Shown here in pieces: positions 46,004 to 54,316 of a stretch of 64,000 bases of DNA. The DNA is from an uncultured Christensenella sp. (GTDB taxonomy: Bacteria; Bacillota; Clostridia; Christensenellales; Borkfalkiaceae), in contig CAJTYL010000001.1 of the NCBI GenBank assembly GCA_910583855.1, positions 1 to 64,000 of the forward strand, in the 5' to 3' direction. Positions within the stretch are counted from its first letter, which is position 1, and each line of letters starts with the position of its first letter. The translations under genes and the position numbers were made by a program. The notes below the pieces were generated by a model, which saw only the letters and a program-made list of their open reading frames with translations, did no database searches and had not been told where the DNA came from.

Positions 46004-46588
46004 ATGAGAAAGAAAATTTTTGCTGTTGCGGCAGCGTGCGCCGCTGCAATATCCCTCGGTGCATGTACGACAAGCGGAAGCGATGATGAATACACAGAGC
46101 TTAACGCTATGCTGGACTTGAACTATTCCAAAATAATTCTGACGGTTACGAATACTTTCGAGGATAACGCTTCTCTTACGAGCGAGTACGTTATGGAATA
46201 TTCGGACGGTGGCGTAACAGTTAAATACAGCGTCGAAAGATTTACCTCGATTTCGTTAGACGCGCCCGCCTCGGACAACAAGACAACGCTCACGGGCGAA
46301 GCCGTGATAAAAGACGGCGTTGTTACGGGCGGAGAAAACGTGAATCTTCCCGCGACTATCGCCGAAAAAGGGTTGACCTTCAAAGGGGAGTACTTTGCCA
46401 ACGCCGAGCTTACGGGCGTCTATCTCAAAGCGGACGTAACCGACCCTGACGGGTTTACGGGCTCATCGCTTAACTGTGCGGATATGAAGGTTTACGCGAC
46501 CTTCCTCGAGATGTTTTACGAAATCGAAATAACTTACGTTGGCGAAACGGGCAACGCTGTTGAGTGCGCGTATCGATTCTTTATTTGA
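46004..46588 (+). CDS. Small lipoprotein of unknown function
   Basis: A 194-residue predicted lipoprotein; the lipobox is LGAC with Cys 21. The mature part is acidic and looks beta-rich (NYSKIILTVTNTFEDN; KYSVERFTSISLDA). I recognise no domain. It follows the endonuclease gene by 26 bases with GGTGG and GAAGG near the ATG, so it may be part of the same transcript. A role in holding or folding secreted enzymes is possible but not shown. A new promoter for the next gene lies downstream, so this gene probably ends the first unit of the nucleoside run. Confidence 0.65.
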   Translation: MRKKIFAVAAACAAAISLGACTTSGSDDEYTELNAMLDLNYSKIILTVTNTFEDNASLTSEYVMEYSDGGVTVKYSVERFTSISLDAPASDNKTTLTGEAVIKDGVVTGGENVNLPATIAEKGLTFKGEYFANAELTGVYLKADVTDPDGFTGSSLNCADMKVYATFLEMFYEIEITYVGETGNAVECAYRFFI

Positions 46589-46670
46589 CCAAATATTTCC
46601 AATTGCCGCTTTTTAGCCGTAAACGATAAAAATTATTGCTATTTCACGGCACAATTTCACATTCAAACTA

Positions 46671-46699
46671 TTGCTTTATTTAATTTAACAAGTTATAAT
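46671..46699 (+). promoter_or_regulatory. Sigma-A promoter for the RDD-ABC transporter unit
   Basis: TTGCTT (46671-46676), a 17-nt spacer and TATAAT (46694-46699), about 50 nt before the RDD-protein ATG. The surrounding 165-base gap (46589-46753) is AT-rich and holds no other feature that I can support. Confidence 0.7.
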
Positions 46700-46753
46700 A
46701 TTATTATATAAACGGCAATTTGCCGTTATAGCAGTGTAATCGGGAGCCGCGGA

Positions 46754-47614
46754 ATGTTTGAACTGAGGAAGATAGGTATAGTTAAAAGACTCTCTGCATG
46801 GTTTCTTGACGCTATACTTCTTGCAGTTTTAACCACCGGTTTTATGTTCCTCATATCGCTGATTTGTAATTTTAATTACGAACAGGACCTTGCCACCCAA
46901 TACTTCAACGAGTGGGAGGATTATCGCAAAGAATACGTAAGCGGCGTTGCAAGCTACTACGGCTTTACCTATGAAGAGAGCGGCGAAAACGGAGAAAACT
47001 ACTCAATCACAAAAGACGGAGAGCCGTCTTCTTTGGAAGCTGTCGTTAAAAAGCTTGCCGAGTCCAAGGGCGGCGACAGCGAAACCGCAGCAGCTTACGA
47101 AAAATATTTAACTTTAACGCCTGTTGCAAACGTCAACGCCCAATATCAGTACGTTTATACTCTTCTGTTTACGATGCTGTCAGTAGGACTGCTGCTTGCA
47201 TTTTTGCTGTTGGAGTTTATACTTCCCATAATTTTCAAAAACGGGCAAACGGTGGGTAAAAAGGTGTTCGGCATCTGTCTCGTTCGCCCCAACTGTGTAA
47301 AAATAACTATTTTGTCGCTATTTGCAAGAACGTTCGTCGGCAAATACGCAATAGAAACTATGTTTCCCGTTGCGCTTTTATTTATGTTTTTGTTCGGCGG
47401 ACTCGGAATACTGTCGCTGATTTTGATTGCGGCGATATTCCTTCTCAATATAATCCTGTTTTTTGCAACGAAGAACAGAACGCCTATTCACGATATTTTC
47501 GCTTACACCGTAGCCACCGATATGAAGTTGCAAATGATTTTCCAATCGGAAGAAGAGCTGATAGAGAAAAAGACCCTTCGGCACGACGAAACGGTCAAAA
47601 CCTCTAAAAGCTGA
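46754..47614 (+). CDS. RDD-family membrane protein
   Basis: A 286-residue protein with four hydrophobic segments: about 16-38, 133-158, 195-215 and 217-237. RLSAWFLDAILL near residue 12 carries the Arg and Asp residues of the RDD family, and GQTVGKKVFGICLVR near 163 is the usual second motif. Between the first two segments is an unusual 90-residue charged loop rich in Glu, Lys and Tyr, likely outside the cell. RDD proteins have been linked to ion or small-molecule transport, but function is mostly unknown. It is the first gene after the promoter at 46671 and precedes the sugar-type ABC genes by 65 bases. Confidence 0.8.
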   Translation: MFELRKIGIVKRLSAWFLDAILLAVLTTGFMFLISLICNFNYEQDLATQYFNEWEDYRKEYVSGVASYYGFTYEESGENGENYSITKDGEPSSLEAVVKKLAESKGGDSETAAAYEKYLTLTPVANVNAQYQYVYTLLFTMLSVGLLLAFLLLEFILPIIFKNGQTVGKKVFGICLVRPNCVKITILSLFARTFVGKYAIETMFPVALLFMFLFGGLGILSLILIAAIFLLNIILFFATKNRTPIHDIFAYTVATDMKLQMIFQSEEELIEKKTLRHDETVKTSKS

Positions 47615-47679
47615 GTAAGCGGAAACGGGTACGCAAACGGCAAAAATTATTAAAGAAAATAAAAACACGGAAGAAAATT

Positions 47680-49233
47680 ATGAAAGTTGTATTAGAAAAC
47701 GTTACTAAGATTTTCCCCAGCCGCAACAAGAAGGTCAAAGACGAAGTTATCGCCGTAAACGATTTCAATCTTGAAATTCCCGACGGCAAGCTCGTCTGTC
47801 TTTTGGGTCCGTCCGGATGCGGTAAAAGTACCACGCTTTATATGATAAGCGGATTGCAGGACCCGACAGGCGGTAAAATTTTCTTCGGTGAGGACGACGT
47901 CACTAAACTGTCGCCCGAAAACAGAGGCATAGGTTTGGTATTCCAGAACTACGCGCTCTATCCGCACATGACCGTACAACAGAATATATTGTTCCCTTTA
48001 CAGAATTTAAAGGGTGAAAACAGGCTCTCTAAAGAGGAGATGTTATCCCGTGCGAACGAGGTTGCAAAGCTCGTGCAGATTGACGAGTATATGAACCGCA
48101 AACCGGCTGAACTTTCAGGCGGGCAGCAGCAACGCGTCGCCATCGCACGCGCGCTTGTAAAAATGCCGCGCGTTCTTCTCTTGGACGAGCCTCTTTCTAA
48201 TCTTGACGCGCGTTTGAGATTGCAGACCCGCGAGGAGATAAGGAGAATCCAAAGAAATACGCAGATTACAACCATTTTCGTAACCCACGACCAGGAAGAG
48301 GCGATGTCCATTTCCGACTACATAGTAATTATGAAGTTGGGCGTAATTATGCAGACGGGCAGACCCCAATGGGTTTACGACGACCCCGCAAATCTGTTCG
48401 TCGCAAAATTCCTCGGCGCGCCCCCCATCAACCTGTTTGCGGGTAAGGTAGAAAACGGTAAGCTTTATATCGGCGACGTCGCGGTTATGGACGCAAAGGG
48501 CGCGGAAGACCAGGAAGTTTACGTCGGTATCCGTCCCGAAGGCTTTATTCTCGATAAAAACGGCAAGCTTTCCTGCTCGGTTTCGGGTATAGACGTAATG
48601 GGCAGAGACGTTTCTGTGGTGTCCACGAACGAAAACTCGTTAAACCCCGTGGTTCGTTCCATAATCTCCGCCGACGAGATGGGCAACATTTCCGGTAACG
48701 TCGTAAATTTCAGCTTAAAACAGCATAAGGTATTTATTTTCAATAAAGAAACCGAAAAACGCGTTTACTTCGGCGAACAGATAGCGGCGCACGAAGCTAT
48801 GGTTGCGAAGATGACCGAGGACGGCGAAGTTTACGTTACCCATAACGGACCGCTCCCGAGAGAAGCGGACGACAAAGTCAAGGAAAAGAAAGCGCCCGAG
48901 ATAAAGAAGAACGTATTTGTAAAATGCTTCGATTTCTGCAAGGGGCTCGTACTTAAAATTAAAAATAAAATCAATAGCGGTAAGAATAAGACCGAGGACG
49001 GCGCAGAAAGCGAATCCGCAGAAACCGTCGCAGACGCAACCGAAGCCGTAGCGATTTCCGAAGAGGTTAATCCTACGCCGGTTGAAGAAGCGAAGCCCGA
49101 AGAAGTCAAAACGGAAGAAATTATAACAGAAGAGATAAAGGCGGAAGAGGTTAAAGCGGCGCCAAAGAAAACGCCCGCGAAGAAGCCGGCTAAAAAGCCT
49201 TCAACAACTGATAAAACGGATAACGAGGGTTAA
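47680..49233 (+). CDS. CUT1-type ABC importer ATPase (UgpC/MsmX-like) with long charged tail
   Basis: A 517-residue ATPase. Walker A is GPSGCGKST near 40, the signature is LSGGQQQRVA near 145, and Walker B is LLLDEPLSNLD near 165. The regulatory TOBE-like part runs to about 390. Relatives in the MalK/UgpC/MsmX group energise sugar importers and are about 370 residues. Here about 120 extra residues follow: a basic amphipathic stretch (VKCFDFCKGLVLKIKNK, about 413-430), a Glu/Ala-rich stretch, and a Lys/Pro/Ala end (KKTPAKKPAKKP). I know of no function for this tail. It overlaps nothing and is 2 nt from the first permease gene. Confidence 0.9.
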   Translation: MKVVLENVTKIFPSRNKKVKDEVIAVNDFNLEIPDGKLVCLLGPSGCGKSTTLYMISGLQDPTGGKIFFGEDDVTKLSPENRGIGLVFQNYALYPHMTVQQNILFPLQNLKGENRLSKEEMLSRANEVAKLVQIDEYMNRKPAELSGGQQQRVAIARALVKMPRVLLLDEPLSNLDARLRLQTREEIRRIQRNTQITTIFVTHDQEEAMSISDYIVIMKLGVIMQTGRPQWVYDDPANLFVAKFLGAPPINLFAGKVENGKLYIGDVAVMDAKGAEDQEVYVGIRPEGFILDKNGKLSCSVSGIDVMGRDVSVVSTNENSLNPVVRSIISADEMGNISGNVVNFSLKQHKVFIFNKETEKRVYFGEQIAAHEAMVAKMTEDGEVYVTHNGPLPREADDKVKEKKAPEIKKNVFVKCFDFCKGLVLKIKNKINSGKNKTEDGAESESAETVADATEAVAISEEVNPTPVEEAKPEEVKTEEIITEEIKAEEVKAAPKKTPAKKPAKKPSTTDKTDNEG

Positions 49234-49235
49234 TT

Positions 49236-50264
49236 ATGGAAAACGAGCAGAAACGTCCCGACGACGGCGCAACCGTATGCGAAACCGTTGAAGTCGGTCA
49301 GACTAACGCAAAGGCTAAAAAAGCTAAGCGTAAATGGACAAACAATAAGAACCAATGGAAAGCGTGGTTATATCTTCTGCCTGCATTAATTTTACTTTTG
49401 CTTTTTACGGTGTGGCCCATTATCAATACGGTAAGAATGTCGTTGCTTAAAAATTACGATTCCATGAGGGAAATCGGCGGCGCAACATTTGCATTCGGGT
49501 TTGATAACTTTAAAAACATAGTTGGTTTTTATAGATTTAAAGACTGTATGTTGACCACGATACTTCTTACTGTTATAACTGTTCCCGTTTCTACTATGCT
49601 TGCGCTCCTTATAGCGGTTGCGCTCAATTCGATTAAGTTCGTAAGAAAGACCCTTCAAACGATATTCTTCCTCCCTTACGTTACCAACACCATAGCAATA
49701 GGTATGGTATTCATGGCAATGTTCAATATGATAGGCGCAGTGTCGGGGAAAGAACCGGACTCTATCGGTATTATCAATACTATTATAGAAGCCTTCGGCG
49801 GGACAAGGGTTAACTGGATTAACGGCGGTTCGGGATATTTGCAAAATATGACGGTGCTTTGCATCTATATCGTATGGAACGCGCTTCCGTTCAAAATACT
49901 CGTGCTTTTGGGCGGTCTTCAAAGCGTGAATAAGCAGTATTACGAAGCAGCGAAGGTTGACGGCACGTCGCGTTTCCGTACCTTCTGGCGCATAACCGTT
50001 CCTCTTTTATCACCGATGATAGCGTACGTCGTTATAACTGGCTTTATCGGCGGTTTCAAGGAATATTCAAGCGTAGTAGGTATATTCGGTCCCGACATGG
50101 GTCCCGGCGGCAATCATGCGGTTGATACGATGGTCGGATTAATTTACGAGAGCGTACAGTCAAACCAAGGTTTGGCAAGTGCGGGTGCGCTTATTTTGTT
50201 TGCAATCATATTTGCGGTAACTATGATAAATATGTACGTAAGCAAGAAGAAAGTTCATTACTAA
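49236..50264 (+). CDS. ABC importer permease, MalF/UgpA type
   Basis: A 342-residue permease. A 45-residue hydrophilic Lys-rich N-terminus is followed by six membrane segments. The conserved coupling loop EAAKVDGTSRFRTFWRITVP (about 237-256) docks to the ATPase. This is one half of a CUT1 importer pore; such systems usually bring in sugars, oligosaccharides or glycerol phosphate. The partner permease follows after 10 nt. Confidence 0.93.
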   Translation: MENEQKRPDDGATVCETVEVGQTNAKAKKAKRKWTNNKNQWKAWLYLLPALILLLLFTVWPIINTVRMSLLKNYDSMREIGGATFAFGFDNFKNIVGFYRFKDCMLTTILLTVITVPVSTMLALLIAVALNSIKFVRKTLQTIFFLPYVTNTIAIGMVFMAMFNMIGAVSGKEPDSIGIINTIIEAFGGTRVNWINGGSGYLQNMTVLCIYIVWNALPFKILVLLGGLQSVNKQYYEAAKVDGTSRFRTFWRITVPLLSPMIAYVVITGFIGGFKEYSSVVGIFGPDMGPGGNHAVDTMVGLIYESVQSNQGLASAGALILFAIIFAVTMINMYVSKKKVHY

Positions 50265-50274
50265 GAGGTGATTT

Positions 50275-51222
50275 ATGTCGGATAATATAGAAAATATTGA
50301 CGAAAACGAAGTTGCCCCCGAAGTACAGAAAGTAGATCAGTCCAAATTAATGAAGGAAAAAAACGTTGACGCCGTTTCAAAAAAACAGGTTGCGATGAAA
50401 GTCCTCGTGCAGATAGGACTGTATGCGTTTCTGACGATAATGGCGCTAATCGTTCTTTTCCCGTTTTACTGGATGCTTATGTCGTCTGTTAAAACGATAA
50501 ACGAATATAATGCAGTCGTTCCCACGCTTTGGCCGCATCAGTTCAGATGGGAAACCTACAAGGTTGCGTTTGAAAGGGTTGATTTCGGCAGAGTATTCCT
50601 TAACACCTGCTTCGTCGGTATCGTTTCTACCATACTGTCGCTTATAATCACCGTTCTTTCGGCGTATGCGTTTGCCCGTTTCGATTTCAAGGGCAAGAAC
50701 ATTTTGTTTGCGGCAATGCTTGCAACAATGATGATTCCCGGCGAGCTTTTCACTATTACCAACTACATAACCGTAGTAAGCTGGTTCAATTGGGACAATA
50801 CGTTTACTGCGCTAATCGTTCCCTTCCTCGTAAGCGTTTTCTATATCTATCTTTTAAGACAGAACTTTATGCAGATACCTAACGAGTTATATCTCGCGGC
50901 AAAGGTCGACGGAACAAGCGATTTGAAATACCTGTGGAAGGTAATGATACCTCTTTCTGCGCCGACGCTTATATCGATAACTATATTAAAGATGATGGGT
51001 TCCTGGAATTCGTACGTTTGGCCCAACCTCGTCAATAACGATAAAGCTTATTGGCTAATGACGGTTGCGTTGCGTGCGGCGGATTGGGGAGAAGGCTCGA
51101 ATGTTGACTTCCCTGCGCAAATGGCGGCGGTAGTGTTGGTAACTATTCCCTTGTTCCTCGTATTCCTGTTCTTCCGCAAGTACATTATGCGCGGCGTATC
51201 GAGAAGCGGCATTAAGGGTTAA
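50275..51222 (+). CDS. ABC importer permease, MalG/UgpE type
   Basis: A 315-residue permease with six membrane segments from about residue 42 on. The coupling loop LAAKVDGTSDLKYLWKVMIP lies near 213-232. The acidic N-terminus (EDENEVAPE-like) is not typical but is short. With the preceding permease and ATPase it completes the membrane part of the importer. An AGAGGTG site is 5-6 nt before the ATG. A 49-base gap without structure leads to the binding-protein gene. Confidence 0.93.
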   Translation: MSDNIENIDENEVAPEVQKVDQSKLMKEKNVDAVSKKQVAMKVLVQIGLYAFLTIMALIVLFPFYWMLMSSVKTINEYNAVVPTLWPHQFRWETYKVAFERVDFGRVFLNTCFVGIVSTILSLIITVLSAYAFARFDFKGKNILFAAMLATMMIPGELFTITNYITVVSWFNWDNTFTALIVPFLVSVFYIYLLRQNFMQIPNELYLAAKVDGTSDLKYLWKVMIPLSAPTLISITILKMMGSWNSYVWPNLVNNDKAYWLMTVALRAADWGEGSNVDFPAQMAAVVLVTIPLFLVFLFFRKYIMRGVSRSGIKG

Positions 51223-51271
51223 TAAATTTAGGTTTCAATTTAAAAAAATAAAAAATGTAAGGAGAAACGCA

Positions 51272-52702
51272 ATGAAGAAAAAATTTGGCGCAGTTTTAAT
51301 GGCGGGCGTAATGGCTTGCGCGTTGACTGCAAGTATCGCACTGACGACGGGTTGCAACGGATCTAAGATTTACGACTTTGAAATGCCCGAAGGCGGCTAC
51401 GACGGCAGAGAGGTGGAAATTACCTTTGCCAACACTACCGGTCAAAATCTTGCCAGTGTAGTTGACGCTGCAATTGAAAGGTTTAATGTTCTTTATCCCA
51501 ACATCAAAGTCAACGTGGATAATACTACGAAAGACTGGGATGATTTCAGCGATAAAATCGCTACTCAAATTAGCGGCGGCAAACAGCCCAACGTTGCGTT
51601 CTGCTATTCCGACCACGTTGCGCTTTACAACCAGGCTAACGCAGTTTTACCTCTTGACGATTACTTCCTCCCCGGCAACGGATTTGAAAATATGACCGTA
51701 AAACACGACGACGGTACGGAAGAGCCTCTTGGGCTAACTCAGGCGCAAGTTGACGACTATATTGACGCATTCTATAAAGAGGGTGCGATATACGGCGACA
51801 ATAAAACCTATACGCTTCCCTTTGCAAAGTCAACCGAAGTTATGTTTTATAATAAAACTTTCTTTGATGCGAACAATCTTACCGTTCCTACTACTTGGGA
51901 CGAACTTGAAACCGTATGCGCTCAAATCGTTGAAATCGATAAAAACTGCATTGCGCTCGGTTATGACAGTGAAGCGAATTTATTCATAACTATGTGCGAA
52001 CAGCTCGGTTCGCCTTACACCTCGTTAGAGGGCGACCACTTCGTATTCGATAACGAAACCAACCGCGCGTTCGTTCAAAGGCTTAAGGGCTGGTACGATT
52101 CCCGCTATTTAACCACGAAAGAAACTTATCAACAATACTCGTCAAATCTATTTAAAGATAAGAAATGTTATATGTCGATAGGTTCTACAGGCGGATCTTC
52201 ATATCAGAATCCCGGCAGCACGGACGGCTCTATGGCGTTTGACGTAGGCGTTGCGCCCATACCTCAGATTGATAAAGACAATCCCAAGATGATTATGCAG
52301 GGACCTTCCGTATGTATCTTCAAGAAGGAAAACCCTTACGAAGTTCTTGCGAGCTGGTTGCTCGTTAAATTCCTTACCACGGACGTTCAGTTCCAGGGGC
52401 TGTATTCTGAAAATTCGGGTTACGCTCCCGTAACTAAATCAACTTACGAAAGCGAAGCGTATAAGGAATTCCTTTCAGAAGCAAACAACACCTCCGCAGG
52501 ATTAACCGCAAGAACTTCTAAAATTTGTAAAGAATTGTCAGAGAAGGAAGGCGCTTTCTACACCTCGCCTGCATTCATCGGTTCGTCGAAAGCGCGTAAG
52601 CAGGTCGGTATTCTTTTAACCACCGTTTTACTTGGTACGAGCATTGACGACGCTTTTGCGAAAGCTCTTCAGGAATGCAGATTCTTTGCTTTGGGTCAAT
52701 AA
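51272..52702 (+). CDS. ABC importer solute-binding lipoprotein (SBP family 1)
   Basis: A 476-residue lipoprotein; the lipobox is LTTGC with Cys 28. The fold is that of family 1 carbohydrate binders (EITFANTTGQ near 48; YNKTFFDANNLTVPTTWDEL near 190, shown here up to 20 residues). The C-terminal lobe includes ASWLLVKFLT. The binding pocket cannot be read from the sequence, so the ligand is unknown. Family knowledge points to sugars, but the genes on both sides concern DNA breakdown, so nucleosides, nucleotides or deoxyribose derivatives are open options. The ribosome site is AAGGAG. Confidence 0.92.
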   Translation: MKKKFGAVLMAGVMACALTASIALTTGCNGSKIYDFEMPEGGYDGREVEITFANTTGQNLASVVDAAIERFNVLYPNIKVNVDNTTKDWDDFSDKIATQISGGKQPNVAFCYSDHVALYNQANAVLPLDDYFLPGNGFENMTVKHDDGTEEPLGLTQAQVDDYIDAFYKEGAIYGDNKTYTLPFAKSTEVMFYNKTFFDANNLTVPTTWDELETVCAQIVEIDKNCIALGYDSEANLFITMCEQLGSPYTSLEGDHFVFDNETNRAFVQRLKGWYDSRYLTTKETYQQYSSNLFKDKKCYMSIGSTGGSSYQNPGSTDGSMAFDVGVAPIPQIDKDNPKMIMQGPSVCIFKKENPYEVLASWLLVKFLTTDVQFQGLYSENSGYAPVTKSTYESEAYKEFLSEANNTSAGLTARTSKICKELSEKEGAFYTSPAFIGSSKARKQVGILLTTVLLGTSIDDAFAKALQECRFFALGQ

Positions 52703-52704
52703 TT

Positions 52705-54156
52705 ATGAAAAAACTTGTCAAAATAATAGTATCAATGCTTTGCACCGCCGTTTTGTCGGTTCCTGTGTTTGCCACCGCTTGCGTTACGCCTTCCGAGGAT
52801 AACGGTAAGCCTGAACATATCGATTACGCAAGCAGGGCTAAACTCGATTTAACCAGCGACACCAAAAAGCAGGAAGTAACCGTAAAGCAATACGTCGACG
52901 GCGACACGACGCATTTCTACCCCGTAGCGAATTCAACTTTGCAAGGCTGCAACAATGCTGCCGATTTCTCGGCTGAATCTGCGCCTACGAAAGGTTACGC
53001 GAAAGCCCGCTATATTTCAATTAACACTCCCGAATCCACCGGTCAGATTGAACCTTTTGGCAAGGCGGCGTCCAAATTTACTCGTTCCAAGCTCGAAGGT
53101 GCAAAGTCTATCATTATAGAATCCAACGACGATAAGTGGAATATCGACAACACGGGTGAAAGGTACACGCTTTGGGTTTGGTATATGCCAAACGGCTCTG
53201 AAAATAAAGAATACCGCAACCTCAATATCGAAATTCTGCAGGAGGGTTATGCGTTCGGGTCGGGCACGTCCGATGCAGACAGCCGTTACAGAGAGGACGC
53301 AATGGCGGCGCTTGCGCAAGCCGAGGCAGAAAAGTTAGTTATTTATTCGGGTGAAAAAGACCCCGACTATTACTACGGCGGCCCCATAAATATCGACCTG
53401 AAGGAGCTTCGTTTCAATACCGCAGCTTACGAAGGTAAAAAAGTAGTGGTGGAAGGTACGGTAGTTGCAAACTTCAACAACTCGGCGTATATCGAAATGA
53501 TTTACGACGATATCGAGGGATATGAAGAAACCGGTCTCCGCATCGGCATGCAGGTATTCTACGCGTATACTACTGGCAAGGTTCTTGAAATACTTTCCGT
53601 AGGTAATTATGTAAGTGTAGTAGGTGTTGTGCAATATTCCGAGTGGAGCGGTAGCTATCAGATTACGGATATCAAGCCTTACGACAGATATAATCCCGAT
53701 AACGCCAACAACTGCAAGCTTATTGAAACGGTAGGTCTCGATAATGCGTTTACGGTAATCGACCCTGCGGAATTTGTTTCTAAGGAAAAAAAGGTAAGCG
53801 TGGAAGTTACTAAGCTTAACCAAGATAATGAAGAATACACCGAAGTCGTGTCAATGACCTATAAGGAAGCGCTTCTCGGCTCTTCCGTAACCGTTAACGA
53901 CGTAATCGTTTACGACGTTTACACGACAATTAAAGAAGATTCCGCGTCAAAGGGCGCGATGACGCTTTATTGCCGCGCAGCCGACGGCACGGAATTTACC
54001 GTCCGTACTGAAGTGTTAAAGGATGCAGATGGAAATTTAATCACGGAAAGCGCGTATATCAACAAGACGGTTTCCGTTAAGGGAGTCGTTGAAAAGTTTG
54101 ACGGCGGTTATCAGATTAAGTGCCACCGTCCGGACTATATAACCGTCCAAGGTTAA
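52705..54156 (+). CDS. Thermonuclease-domain lipoprotein with OB-fold regions
   Basis: A 483-residue exported protein. The signal ends in FATAC (Cys 26 as lipid site; the lipobox is slightly unusual). Residues about 55-215 form a staphylococcal-nuclease domain. It shows the calcium site DGDTTHF, the catalytic RYISINTPES (Arg and Glu) and the second Arg in GERYTLWVW. Two OB-fold-like regions follow (about 235-340, VVVEGTVVANFNNSAYIEM; about 370-480), which may bind nucleic acid. It starts 2 nt after the binding-protein gene stop, so it is made with the importer. The enzyme would cut DNA or RNA at the cell surface. Confidence 0.88.
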   Translation: MKKLVKIIVSMLCTAVLSVPVFATACVTPSEDNGKPEHIDYASRAKLDLTSDTKKQEVTVKQYVDGDTTHFYPVANSTLQGCNNAADFSAESAPTKGYAKARYISINTPESTGQIEPFGKAASKFTRSKLEGAKSIIIESNDDKWNIDNTGERYTLWVWYMPNGSENKEYRNLNIEILQEGYAFGSGTSDADSRYREDAMAALAQAEAEKLVIYSGEKDPDYYYGGPINIDLKELRFNTAAYEGKKVVVEGTVVANFNNSAYIEMIYDDIEGYEETGLRIGMQVFYAYTTGKVLEILSVGNYVSVVGVVQYSEWSGSYQITDIKPYDRYNPDNANNCKLIETVGLDNAFTVIDPAEFVSKEKKVSVEVTKLNQDNEEYTEVVSMTYKEALLGSSVTVNDVIVYDVYTTIKEDSASKGAMTLYCRAADGTEFTVRTEVLKDADGNLITESAYINKTVSVKGVVEKFDGGYQIKCHRPDYITVQG

Positions 54157-54194
54157 GCCTTCAAGCCACCCTTCAATGCCATTTGGACCTCGGT

Positions 54195-54222
54195 GTCATT
54201 CTGAGCCAACAGCGAAGAATTG
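54195..54222 (+). repeat. Dispersed GTCATTCTGAGC...GAAGAAT repeat
   Basis: A shorter copy of the element at 24995-25034, in the 160-base gap between the thermonuclease and the large lipoprotein genes. It is followed by GGATGAGG-like sequence, as found at the ends of the two-hairpin repeats. No promoter is clear in this gap. Confidence 0.45.
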
Positions 54223-54316
54223 TTTCTGTAATGAGGCGCAAAATAACGGATGAGGGGTAAATACAAACCAAGTTAATAATTTATTATTAAAATAAAAAAT
54301 AAAAAAGGAGAACAAA

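Noticed and set aside
52675..52704. Longer start for the thermonuclease gene overlapping the binding-protein gene
   Set aside because: The lipoprotein signal starts at the ATG at 52705; the extra residues come from the other reading frame.
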